From the NCBI RefSeq assembly GCF_943846705.1, contig NZ_OX044366.1, positions 496,001 through 560,000 of the forward strand: a stretch of DNA of 64,000 nt. The letters are read 5' to 3'. The stretch is from an uncultured Pseudomonas sp. GTDB taxonomy: Bacteria; Pseudomonadota; Gammaproteobacteria; Pseudomonadales; Pseudomonadaceae. The position numbers and the translations under genes were made by a program. The stretch's first letter is position 1, and every line of letters starts with the position of its first letter. A model generated the notes under the pieces. It was not told the DNA's origin. It saw nothing but the letters and a program-made list of their open reading frames with translations, and ran no database searches. This document shows, piece by piece, positions 55,193 through 63,317 of this stretch.

Positions 55193-56587
55193 ATGGCAAG
55201 TTTTTCCCATACTGCTGGCGCCATGACTTACCGCTTTGACGACCTCAAAGAAGTCATGGCCAAAGCCAGCCCGGCGCGCTCTGGCGACTTTCTCGCCGGC
55301 GTGGCCGCGAGCAATGCCGGTGAGCGGGTCGCGGCGCAGATGGCCCTGGCGGATATTCCGCTCAAGCATTTTCTCAATGAAGCGCTGATCCCTTATGAAG
55401 ACGATGAAGTCACCCGGCTGATCATCGACAGCCATGACGCCGCCGCCTTCGCCCCGGTCAGCCACCTGACCGTCGGTGGCTTCCGCGACTGGTTGCTCGG
55501 TGACAGCGCTGACGAAACCAGCTTGCGCGCGCTGGCACCGGGCCTGACCCCGGAAATGGCCGCAGCCGTGTCGAAGATCATGCGCGTGCAGGATTTAGTA
55601 CTGGTCGCGCAGAAAATCCGCGTGGTCAGCCGTTTTCGCAACACCGTCGGCCTGCGCGGGCGCATGTCCACCCGTCTGCAGCCCAACCACCCGACCGATG
55701 AACCTGCGGGTATCGCCGCGAGCATTCTCGATGGCCTGCTGTATGGCAATGGCGACGCCATGATTGGCATCAATCCGGCCACCGACAGCCTCAGCTCGAT
55801 CAGCGAAATGCTGCGCATGCTCGATGGCATCATTCAGCGCTATGAGATCCCCACCCAGGCCTGCGTGCTGACCCACGTCACCACCTCAATCGAGGCGATC
55901 AACCGCGGTGTGCCGCTGGATCTGGTGTTCCAGTCGATTGCCGGCACCGAGGCAGCCAACGCCAGCTTCGGCATCAATTTGCAGGTGCTGCAGGAAGGCT
56001 ACGACGCCGGCCTGTCGCTCAAGCGCGGTACTCTCGGCGACAACCTGATGTACTTCGAAACCGGCCAAGGCAGCGCACTGTCGGCCGGCGCGCACCATGG
56101 CCTCGACCAGCAGACCTGCGAAACCCGCGCCTATGCGGTGGCCCGCCACTTCAAACCGTTTTTGGTGAATACCGTGGTCGGCTTTATCGGCCCCGAGTAC
56201 CTGTATAACGGCAAGCAGATCATCCGCGCCGGCCTGGAAGACCACTTCTGCGGCAAACTGCTGGGCCTGCCTATGGGCTGCGATATTTGCTACACCAACC
56301 ACGCCGAAGCCGATCAGGACGATATGGACGTGCTGCTGACCCTGCTCGGCGTGGCCGGCATCAACTTCATCATGGGCATCCCCGGTTCCGACGATGTGAT
56401 GCTCAACTACCAGACCACTTCTTTTCATGACGCCCTGTATGCCCGCCAGAGCCTGGGCCTGAAACCGGCCCCCGAGTTCGAAGGCTGGCTGCAGCGCATG
56501 GGCATATTCACTCAGACCGACGGGCCACCGCGCATGGGCAATAGCCTGCCGCCGGCGTTTCGTCAGGCCCTGGCGCAGCTTGGTTAA
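55193..56587 (+). CDS. eutB: Ethanolamine ammonia-lyase large subunit
   Basis: 464 residues, the TIM-barrel subunit that, with EutC, uses adenosylcobalamin to turn ethanolamine into acetaldehyde and ammonia. Conserved: GNGDAMIGINPATDS, FETGQGSALSAGAHHGLDQQTCE and GIPGSDDVMLNYQTTSFHD. ACGGAG precedes the ATG. A cobalamin supply is implied. EutC starts 14 bases later. Confidence 0.96.
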   Translation: MASFSHTAGAMTYRFDDLKEVMAKASPARSGDFLAGVAASNAGERVAAQMALADIPLKHFLNEALIPYEDDEVTRLIIDSHDAAAFAPVSHLTVGGFRDWLLGDSADETSLRALAPGLTPEMAAAVSKIMRVQDLVLVAQKIRVVSRFRNTVGLRGRMSTRLQPNHPTDEPAGIAASILDGLLYGNGDAMIGINPATDSLSSISEMLRMLDGIIQRYEIPTQACVLTHVTTSIEAINRGVPLDLVFQSIAGTEAANASFGINLQVLQEGYDAGLSLKRGTLGDNLMYFETGQGSALSAGAHHGLDQQTCETRAYAVARHFKPFLVNTVVGFIGPEYLYNGKQIIRAGLEDHFCGKLLGLPMGCDICYTNHAEADQDDMDVLLTLLGVAGINFIMGIPGSDDVMLNYQTTSFHDALYARQSLGLKPAPEFEGWLQRMGIFTQTDGPPRMGNSLPPAFRQALAQLG

Positions 56588-56601
56588 TTAAGGAGCCGCT
56601 T

Positions 56602-57414
56602 ATGTACGATGACAGCCCACTCAGCGGCACCAGTGAAAATCCCTGGCAGCAACTGCGCAACCTGACTCCGGCGCGTATCGCCCTAGGCCGCGCCGGCACC
56701 AGCATGCCGACCCGCGCGCAGCTGGATTTCCAGTTCGCCCACGCCCAGGCCCGCGACGCTGTGCACTTGCCGTTCGACCATGCAGCATTGGCCGCCGGTC
56801 TGGCCAGCCAGCATCGCCAGAGCCTACTGCTGCATAGCGCCGCCGTGGATCGCGACACTTACTTGCAGCGCCCCGATTTAGGCCGGCGCCTGAGCCCTGA
56901 ATCCGCCGAGGTGCTGGGCCAGCACCGCGAAAACAACCCGGATGGTTACGACCTGGCCATCGTCGTCGCAGACGGCCTCTCCGCACTGGCCGTGCACCGC
57001 AACGCCCTGCCCATGATCGAGCGCATCAGCGAACAGGCCGCAGCCGAAGGCTGGAGCCTGGCCCCCGTAGCCCTGGTCAGCCAGGGCCGGGTCGCTGTCG
57101 CCGATGAAGTGGCCGAGCGGCTGGGTGCGCGCATGGTGGTAATTCTGATCGGCGAGCGCCCAGGCTTGAGCTCACCGGACAGCCTCGGGCTGTACTTCAC
57201 CTACGCGCCCAAGGTCGGCCTGACCGACGCCTACCGCAACTGCATCTCCAACGTGCGCGCGGAAGGCCTGAGCTACGCCATGGCCAGTCATCGCCTGCTG
57301 TACCTGATGCGTGAAGCCTGCCGACGCCAGTTATCAGGGGTCAACCTGAAGGATGAAGCCGAAGTGCCGGTACTGGCTGGCGCCGCTCGTAATGACAACT
57401 TTCTGCTGGGCTAA
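56602..57414 (+). CDS. eutC: Ethanolamine ammonia-lyase small subunit
   Basis: 270 residues, the cobalamin-binding partner of EutB: LGRAGTSMPTRAQLDFQFAHAQARDAV, YDLAIVVADGLSALAVHRNA and GLTDAYRNCISNVR. AGGAG precedes ATG 56602. No genes for a microcompartment or for a reactivating EutA are in the window. Confidence 0.95.
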   Translation: MYDDSPLSGTSENPWQQLRNLTPARIALGRAGTSMPTRAQLDFQFAHAQARDAVHLPFDHAALAAGLASQHRQSLLLHSAAVDRDTYLQRPDLGRRLSPESAEVLGQHRENNPDGYDLAIVVADGLSALAVHRNALPMIERISEQAAAEGWSLAPVALVSQGRVAVADEVAERLGARMVVILIGERPGLSSPDSLGLYFTYAPKVGLTDAYRNCISNVRAEGLSYAMASHRLLYLMREACRRQLSGVNLKDEAEVPVLAGAARNDNFLLG

Positions 57415-57549
57415 AGCGCTAAATGGGCGACTACAACCAAACGCTTGTTTGGATTGCACTTTCCAAAAGCTTTAGGCAGCATCGGGTCGTTTGCAGGCAG
57501 CACTGGCGTGTTGCCGAAGCCATCCATATGACTGAAGTAGAGGCTCACC

Positions 57550-58017
57550 ATGCGCATCGTTCAAGCGACCCTGGAGCATCTCGATCAACTTGCCCCGCTA
57601 TTCGCCACTTACCGCGAGCATTTCGGTCAGCTGCTCTACCCTGAATCCTCACGCAAGTTTTTGGAAAACCGCATCAACCGCAATGAGTCGGTGATTTACC
57701 TGGCGATGCCCGATGATGAAGACAAGATCCTCGGGTTTTGTCAGCTTTATTCGAGCTTTTCCTCACTGTCGCTCAAGCGCGTGTGGATTCTTAACGACAT
57801 CTACGTCTGCCAGGATGCGCGCCGCCAGCTGGTGGCTGATCGCCTGATCCAGGCCGCCAAGCAAATGGCCAAGGAAACCAACGCCGTGCGCCTGCGCGTT
57901 GCCTCCAGCGTCGATAACGACGTCGCGCACAAGCTCTACGAATCCATCGGTTTCAAAGAAGACACCGAGTTTAAGAACTTCACCCTGCCGATCACCGAAG
58001 ACCTCACCGCGCCCTAA
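57550..58017 (+). CDS. GNAT-family N-acetyltransferase
   Basis: 155 residues of the GNAT acetyl-CoA-dependent acyltransferase fold: RVWILNDIYVCQDARRQLVADRLI (acetyl-CoA-binding loop), with SVDNDVAHKLYESIGFKEDTEFKNFTL at the C-terminus. Substrate unknown. It follows the eut cluster by 135 bases, as in P. aeruginosa. Confidence 0.9.
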   Translation: MRIVQATLEHLDQLAPLFATYREHFGQLLYPESSRKFLENRINRNESVIYLAMPDDEDKILGFCQLYSSFSSLSLKRVWILNDIYVCQDARRQLVADRLIQAAKQMAKETNAVRLRVASSVDNDVAHKLYESIGFKEDTEFKNFTLPITEDLTAP

Positions 58018-58027
58018 GCGCCAGACG

Positions 58028-58055
58028 AAGCCCGCGAGACCCTGCTCGCGGGCTT
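58028..58055 (+). terminator. Terminator after the GNAT gene
   Basis: Perfect eleven-base stem AAGCCCGCGAG / CTCGCGGGCTT with loop ACCCTG; only a short T-run. Confidence 0.8.
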
Positions 58056-58208
58056 TCGTGCTGGGCCATCCGGCCTCAGCCGCCAGACACCGCGCGCAAA
58101 GCCGCCTGTAGATCGCGGACAGGCAGGCCATTGCAGCCGTTGCATCGACTTGCCCAGCGCCGCGCCTCAAGCTTATGGTGGACGCCTCCTAAAACCTGAG
58201 CACAGCCC

Positions 58209-59048
58209 ATGTGGTCGCTACGTGCCTGGCGTCGCCAGCGCATCCTTGCCCGTCACCCCATCAGTCGCACGCAGTGGGACGCCATCCTGCAACAGCTGCC
58301 AATCCTCGACGGCCTGGATGCCGCCGAGCAGCAGCGCCTGCGTGAGCGGGCCGTGCTGTTTCTGCACCACAAGCACCTTAGCGCCCTGCCCGGCCTTGAA
58401 CTGGACGCCCACGCTCGCTTGCTGCTGGCCGTGCAGGCTGAGCTGCCACTGCTGCATTTGGCCGACCTCAACTGGTATCAGGGTTTTCATGAGATCGTTC
58501 TCTATCCAGACGACTTCGTCAGCCCACAGCGCCACCGCGATGCCAGCGGTGTGGAGCATGAGTGGGATGCCGAACACAGCGGCGAAGCCTGGCTGCAAGG
58601 CCCGGTCATTCTCGCCTGGCCAGGGGTGCTAGCCAGCGGTCAGTGGGACGGCTACAACCTGGTAATCCACGAGCTGGCGCACAAGCTGGACATGCTCAAC
58701 GGCGACGCCAACGGCCTGCCACCGCTGCACAACAACATGCCTGTCGAGGAATGGGCCAAGGCCATGCAGAGCGCGTTCGACCAGTTGAACGCCGAACTGG
58801 ATGCCAACCCCGAGGCCGACACCCGCATTGACCCTTATGCCGCGGAAAACCCAGCGGAGTTCTTCGCGGTGACCAGCGAATACTTTTTCAGCGCGCCGGA
58901 CCTGCTCATCGAGGCCTACCCGGCGGTCTACGCGCAACTGGCACTGTTCTACCGCCAGAACCCGCTGCAGCGCCTGCAGCAACTCCACCCGTGTAATTCG
59001 CCCCAGCAAAGCCAGGCGAAAAACAGCCCGTTCACGACCAATGGCTAG
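58209..59048 (+). CDS. mtfA: MtfA-like zinc peptidase
   Basis: 279 residues of the M90/MtfA family, which in enterobacteria binds the repressor Mlc and has aminopeptidase activity. The HExxH zinc motif is HELAHKLDMLNG. The surrounding LVIHELAHKLDMLNGDANGLPP and ENPAEFFAVTSEYFF motifs (the Glu ligand) are conserved. Located before ppa, as in P. aeruginosa. A role with Mlc is doubtful here, since I see no such regulator. Start 58209 gives the family N-terminus. Confidence 0.86.
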   Translation: MWSLRAWRRQRILARHPISRTQWDAILQQLPILDGLDAAEQQRLRERAVLFLHHKHLSALPGLELDAHARLLLAVQAELPLLHLADLNWYQGFHEIVLYPDDFVSPQRHRDASGVEHEWDAEHSGEAWLQGPVILAWPGVLASGQWDGYNLVIHELAHKLDMLNGDANGLPPLHNNMPVEEWAKAMQSAFDQLNAELDANPEADTRIDPYAAENPAEFFAVTSEYFFSAPDLLIEAYPAVYAQLALFYRQNPLQRLQQLHPCNSPQQSQAKNSPFTTNG

Positions 59049-59059
59049 ATAAGCCGACG

Positions 59060-59088
59060 TAGCAACGCTGGGGGAATACGCCTATAAT
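59060..59088 (+). promoter_or_regulatory. Promoter of ppa
   Basis: A perfect -10 TATAAT (59083-59088) lies 38 bases before the ppa ATG; the -35 region (around 59060) is weak. Confidence 0.6.
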
Positions 59089-59126
59089 CGCGCCACTTTT
59101 TTGGCCCACCCCTCGGGAGTCGCCCC

Positions 59127-59654
59127 ATGAGCTACAGCAAAATCCCTGCTGGTAAAGACCTGCCGAACGACATCTACGTCGCCATCGAGATCCCGGCCAA
59201 CCACGCGCCGATCAAATACGAAATCGATCACGACATTGATTGCCTGATGGTTGATCGCTTTATGGCCACCCCAATGTTCTACCCGGCCAACTACGGTTTT
59301 ATCCCTCACACCCTGGCTGACGACGGCGACCCCCTCGACGTGCTGGTTGTGACCCCGTACCCGGTAGCCCCAGGCTCGGTCATCCGCGCCCGCCCCGTTG
59401 GCGTACTGCACATGAGCGACGAAGCCGGCGGCGACGCCAAGCTGGTTGCCGTACCGCACGACAAACTGACCGTGCTGTACAAAGATGTTCAGGAATACAC
59501 CGACCTGCCGCCCCTGCTGATCGAGCAGATCAAGCACTTCTTCGAGAACTACAAAGATCTCGAAAAAGGCAAGTGGGTCAAGGTTGAAGGCTGGGGCGGC
59601 GCTGAAGAAGCCCGTGGTCTAATTATGAAGGCGGTCGCTGCTTACCAAAAATAA
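59127..59654 (+). CDS. ppa: Inorganic pyrophosphatase (family I)
   Basis: 175 residues, full length. It hydrolyses pyrophosphate with magnesium. Motifs: MSYSKIPAGKDLPNDIYVAIEIP, the metal-binding DDGDPLDVLV and KHFFENYKDLEKGKWV. GGGAGTCGCCCC precedes the ATG. The island begins downstream of this gene. Confidence 0.97.
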   Translation: MSYSKIPAGKDLPNDIYVAIEIPANHAPIKYEIDHDIDCLMVDRFMATPMFYPANYGFIPHTLADDGDPLDVLVVTPYPVAPGSVIRARPVGVLHMSDEAGGDAKLVAVPHDKLTVLYKDVQEYTDLPPLLIEQIKHFFENYKDLEKGKWVKVEGWGGAEEARGLIMKAVAAYQK

Positions 59655-59670
59655 GTCGCGCCCACCCCCT

Positions 59671-59698
59671 AAAAGCCGGCCACAAGCCGGTTTTTTTT
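59671..59698 (+). terminator. Terminator after ppa
   Basis: Stem AAAAGCCGGC / GCCGGTTTTT (one G-T pair) with loop CACAA, extended by eight Ts in total. Confidence 0.9.
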
Positions 59699-59818
59699 AT
59701 GCCCGAAATAGTCCTACCGAATCCGAAACATAAGCTGGTAGCCTTGATAAATAAAGGTCTACAGCCATTTACCCAACCAACCGAGTCCAATGCAATACAA
59801 CCCCATCCGATGACTAAG

Positions 59819-59842
59819 TGGGGGGACAAGTGGGGGGACAAG
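59819..59842 (+). repeat. Tandem 12-bp repeat upstream of the integrase
   Basis: TGGGGGGACAAG occurs twice in a row (59819-59830, 59831-59842), ending 28 bases before the integrase ATG. It may be an integrase arm-binding or autoregulatory site. Confidence 0.65.
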
Positions 59843-59870
59843 CAGAAATGGCATTTCGGCGGAGGACACT

Positions 59871-61073
59871 ATGGGCAAGCTAAATCCGAAACAGGTCGAG
59901 AACCTGACAGAACCTGGCACCTACGAAGATGGAGATGGGCTTCGCCTGGTCGTCAAACAAACAGGGCGCAAGTCTTGGCTACTGCGCTTCCAGCTCGCTG
60001 GTCGTCGCCGGGAAATGGGTTTAGGTTCGTATCCGGAGATCAGCCTCAAGAGCGCCCGACTCGAAGCAAGCACTAAACGCCGCCAGCTGATAGACGGTGT
60101 CGACCCACTTGCCGCCCGAGATCAGGAACGTGAAGCCCTGCGCGAGGCTCAACGAGCCCAAGAGGCAAAACAGCTCAAGTTTGAAGTACTGGCAACAGAT
60201 TACTGGATAGCCCACGGCGGGAGCTGGTCTGCGCAGTGGCGTAAAGGCTGGATGCGCAAGCTAGAGCTCTATACCTTCCCCCACATCGGCAAACTGGCTG
60301 CCGAGCAGATCGACACTGCGTATATTCTCAAGGTTCTGCAGCCCATCTGGACCACCAAAACCCGGACAGCTGACGAGGTACGCGGACAGATCGAACAAAT
60401 TCTGGACGCAGCAAAAGCGCGCGGACTTCGTGACGGAGAAAACCCAGCACGGTGGCGTGGCCACCTGGACAACTTACTCAGTCGGGCGGAAAAGAAAAAA
60501 GCTCGAAAGCGCGAGCACTTTCCCGCAATGCCGTGGCAAGACGTACCAAAGCTAATGCATCAATTGAAAGCGAACATGACAGCGCCATCTCTTGCCGCAC
60601 AATTGCTGATCATGACCGCCGCGCGCGCGCACATGGTGCGATTCGCTCGCTGGGATGAGTTTGATTTTGAAGCTCGTACGTGGTCACTTCCCGAAGAGCG
60701 AATGAAAATGCGCGTCGCCTTCGTCATACCACTTGCTAACCAGGTAATTGATTGCCTGCGAGATATTCCACGTATTGAAGGCAGTCCATTCTTATTCCCT
60801 GGCCAAGGTAAAAGCGGTTTAATGCATGTAAATGCGATTCGCACCCTACTACATGGCATGGGATATAAATCTATTACGCGACATGGTTTCCGCTCATCAT
60901 TTCGCGACTGGGCTGGTGAGCGCACACACTACCCACGTGAAATTTGTGAAATGGCACTTGCACATGACGAACGCGATCAAACCGAAGGGGCATACTCCAG
61001 ATCTGACTATTTAGAAAAGCGCAGAGAACTAATGGAAGATTGGGCGAAATATCTGAGCACAAAAACATTCTAA
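59871..61073 (+). CDS. P4-type tyrosine recombinase (integrase)
   Basis: 400 residues. An N-terminal arm-binding domain (LTEPGTYEDGDGLRLVV, GYTxxK-like start, about 10-100) is followed by a core-binding domain and the catalytic domain. Active-site residues: Arg252 in TAARAHMV, His338 and Arg341 in HGFRSSFRDWA, His365 in ALAHDER and Tyr375 in GAYSRSDY. GGAGGACACT precedes ATG 59871. It would integrate and excise the element. The gene looks intact. Base composition shifts within it: the first half is GC-rich like the chromosome, the second half AT-richer. Confidence 0.93.
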   Translation: MGKLNPKQVENLTEPGTYEDGDGLRLVVKQTGRKSWLLRFQLAGRRREMGLGSYPEISLKSARLEASTKRRQLIDGVDPLAARDQEREALREAQRAQEAKQLKFEVLATDYWIAHGGSWSAQWRKGWMRKLELYTFPHIGKLAAEQIDTAYILKVLQPIWTTKTRTADEVRGQIEQILDAAKARGLRDGENPARWRGHLDNLLSRAEKKKARKREHFPAMPWQDVPKLMHQLKANMTAPSLAAQLLIMTAARAHMVRFARWDEFDFEARTWSLPEERMKMRVAFVIPLANQVIDCLRDIPRIEGSPFLFPGQGKSGLMHVNAIRTLLHGMGYKSITRHGFRSSFRDWAGERTHYPREICEMALAHDERDQTEGAYSRSDYLEKRRELMEDWAKYLSTKTF

Positions 61074-61159
61074 CCCCTAGGAGCAAATACAGTCGCGCCA
61101 ACATCAAATGACTTAAAAGATAAGAAAACTTCAGTCAGACAACAAGCATTTAGTGACCA

Positions 61160-61412
61160 CAGCACCAAGGCAGAGGCCCTTTGCCTGAAAGGCGGGAAGT
61201 GGAGACTTCACGACCTGAGACGAACCGGCGCGGCGACAATAACAGCCTTAGGCTGTCCTACCCGAAGTTGCGAGAGATGCCTAAACCATACAGAGGAAAG
61301 TAAAGTCAAAAGAACCTATCAAAGACATAGCTACTCAAAAGAGATACCAGAAGGGATACCAGAAGGGATGAACGCACTAGGTAAACACTTAAAATCACAT
61401 CAGAGTAAATAA
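61160..61412 (+). pseudogene. C-terminal remnant of a second tyrosine recombinase
   Basis: In the frame of the preceding integrase, directly after its stop, an 113-codon open stretch runs from 61074 to the TAA at 61410-61412. Its latter half reads GGKWRLHDLRRTGAATITAL, then RSCERCLNHTEES and KRTYQRHSYSKE. This is the catalytic end of a tyrosine recombinase (HDLRR, LNH, TYQR) of a different subfamily than the intact gene, with no start codon or N-terminal part. It is a decayed leftover from another integration. A 12-bp tandem repeat (GATACCAGAAGG, 61343-61366) lies inside it. Confidence 0.8.
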
Positions 61413-61430
61413 AAACCTCACAATCATGCG

Positions 61431-62528
61431 CTACTTTTCTTTCAAAAATTTTCTTGCAGACTTGTTCTCGATTAAAAAATCCCAGATAAACTGACGCAAA
61501 TCCACAGAACTAAAAATATCACCAACACCCAAACTTGAAATTTCACTCAATACATTAGCTGTTATCTTGCGTGCAATCTCATATTGCTGATCATGCTTGC
61601 CATATAATTTTTCATTCCCAAGGACCTTCAGAATAACAGACTCCAACTTCTTGATCTCATCTGGGTTAGCATGACCTCTCCTCCTCGCACCCCCACCCTT
61701 AATGGCACGAGCTCTCATTTCTGGCGAACCCTTAGCATAAATATGCTCAAGAAAACCTATAAATTTCTCAACACGAAAACACTCTGCTGAAAAACCGTCA
61801 GAATTCTCTTCGCACAAACGACGATATGCACTCGCGAGACTGAAACGAACAATCTTTACAAGATCCTTCTCCCGAATGGAACTTCTGCCAGGCTTTTCTG
61901 CTTTGGAACACAAGTCATCTAAATATAAAGGATAATTATCAATTCCATCTATTTCCCCCACAGCCGCTTCAATCATTGACTGCATAAACTCTGAATACAT
62001 TCCAACCCCATCAAAGTATCTAGGGTACATATCCAGCGCGGCTCGCGCGCGATGACAGAGCGCATCAAACCTCTCATAATACTCAACTTGACCTTCCGTA
62101 ACTTCTTTTAAGGCAATTTTACGCCTTTGGTGATGAATCCAGTCATTCAAAATACTTAACGAATTGCACTCACCAACGTGAAGCTCATCACCATTCAATT
62201 TAGCTACTTCGTCCCAAGCCTCTCGTATAGAAACCCACTTAAAACCAGCAGAATCTATGTCGCAACCTGAACACCTCATAAGAAAGTTAACAAGCGTACC
62301 CCCCTTAAAAAATATCAAATGAACAGGAACTTTTATAAAGTCGGCGCTAATACAAAAATCTTCCGCCAACCGAGAGCGGACCAACTTGCTTGGTGCACAA
62401 TCTGAATTATGCTCCCATCTTAAAAACAAACCTTTCGAATAATTTATATCCTTACGCATCAAAACCTCAAAAGAGTCATTAGTAATTAATGCCCCGTAAT
62501 GACCAGCTTCTGGCACAGCAAGCTTCAT
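61431..62528 (-). CDS. Unrecognised island protein, 365 residues
   Basis: I do not recognise a family. No signal peptide or membrane segment is evident. The N-terminal half is mixed (MKLAVPEAGHYGALITNDSF, an early CSGCD pair around 87-90). The C-terminal half is helical and charged, with a basic GGGARRRG patch near 275 and a lysine-rich end (NKSARKFLKEK). It is antisense to the integrase and AT-rich. Placement between integrase and regulator is the usual cargo position in satellite-type islands, where defence genes occur; this is context only. ATG 62528 has AGGAGATAGG upstream, a good ribosome site. Confidence 0.7.
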   Translation of the reverse strand: MKLAVPEAGHYGALITNDSFEVLMRKDINYSKGLFLRWEHNSDCAPSKLVRSRLAEDFCISADFIKVPVHLIFFKGGTLVNFLMRCSGCDIDSAGFKWVSIREAWDEVAKLNGDELHVGECNSLSILNDWIHHQRRKIALKEVTEGQVEYYERFDALCHRARAALDMYPRYFDGVGMYSEFMQSMIEAAVGEIDGIDNYPLYLDDLCSKAEKPGRSSIREKDLVKIVRFSLASAYRRLCEENSDGFSAECFRVEKFIGFLEHIYAKGSPEMRARAIKGGGARRRGHANPDEIKKLESVILKVLGNEKLYGKHDQQYEIARKITANVLSEISSLGVGDIFSSVDLRQFIWDFLIENKSARKFLKEK

Positions 62529-62902
62529 TAGCCTATCTCCTCAATTCCCGACCATGCCTAGCACTCACCATAGTCCCATGAGACCAGCTTCTCATGCGGA
62601 ACAGGCCTCCATCTTCCTTCAGCACCATCTGAGCCCACGCCCAGGGGCGGCCCGCTTTCTTCATAGAAAATAAATAGAGGAAGAGCCAAAAGCCCGCGAT
62701 AGCTGCGACAGCTGTCGCAGCTATCGCGGGTATTGGACACCTGCCCCTTAGTCAACCGCGCAAGCCACTACCACGCAAGAACATAAAAATCAACACCAAT
62801 GCTTGCAGCCCCTGTGTCAGGTAAAAAATTCCAGCTAAGTAGAGCAAGTGAAGGCGAAAGGTCATAGGCATAGCATCGCCTTACCAAATCGGAGGCAAAA
62901 AA
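62529..62902. other. Non-coding gap with palindrome between the unknown gene and the AlpA-type regulator
   Basis: 374 bases. It holds the 38-bp palindrome and an A/T-containing stretch upstream of a GGAGG ribosome site at 62891. Minus-strand frames (62558-62755, 62768-62965) have no convincing composition or ribosome site and I do not call them genes. Confidence 0.5.
62693..62730. repeat. 38-bp perfect palindrome
   Basis: Left arm CCCGCGATAGCTGCGACAG (62693-62711) is followed with no spacer by its exact reverse complement (62712-62730). There is no T-run. It is a candidate replication origin element or operator for the neighbouring regulator. Confidence 0.85.
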
Positions 62903-63247
62903 ATGACTGAAAAACACGAAGTCGAGGCGAGCACTGCTGAAAGGCATGCAACCTTTCTTCATCAAGCCGAGCGCTACACAAATGTACGCAACTCGATATC
63001 CGAGCTACGGACAAAGGAGGCGAACACACATGCAGAGGAAATATCAAAACCCCAAATAATTCGGTTAAGCCAACTCACTGAGATGCTGTCGATCTCACGC
63101 TCCTGCGTGTATGACTGGTTAAACCCAAGATCACCGAGGCACGACCCACTCTTTCCGAAACAAATTCGGTTATCCGGACGAAAAAACGGCGGTGCAGTCG
63201 GCTGGCGATTGGAATCAATCATGGCATGGCTCGACAGCCGCGGCTAA
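62903..63247 (+). CDS. AlpA-family excisionase/regulator
   Basis: 114 residues. The C-terminal half matches AlpA: IIRLSQLTEMLSISRSCVYDWL (MerR-like winged helix-turn-helix) then FPKQIRLSGR and VGWRLESIMAWLDSR. Such proteins regulate excision and integrase genes of CP4-57-type prophages and islands. An N-terminal extension of about 50 residues is unusual for AlpA (normally about 70 residues). GGAGGCAAAAAA precedes the ATG. Start 62903 is chosen for this site, but the extension leaves room for a later start. Confidence 0.85.
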   Translation: MTEKHEVEASTAERHATFLHQAERYTNVRNSISELRTKEANTHAEEISKPQIIRLSQLTEMLSISRSCVYDWLNPRSPRHDPLFPKQIRLSGRKNGGAVGWRLESIMAWLDSRG

Positions 63248-63317
63248 CTATCAAGAAATGGAAAACATGGTGCCTTGAAAAAGCATCACGGAAATGTAAC
63301 CGAAAAGAGACACTAAC

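Noticed and set aside
59655..59870. Possible tRNA at the integration site
   Set aside because: No cloverleaf, no CCA end and no conserved T-loop seen on either strand.
62558..62755. 65-codon minus-strand frame in the island
   Set aside because: It runs through the 38-bp palindrome, has no ribosome site and resembles nothing I know.
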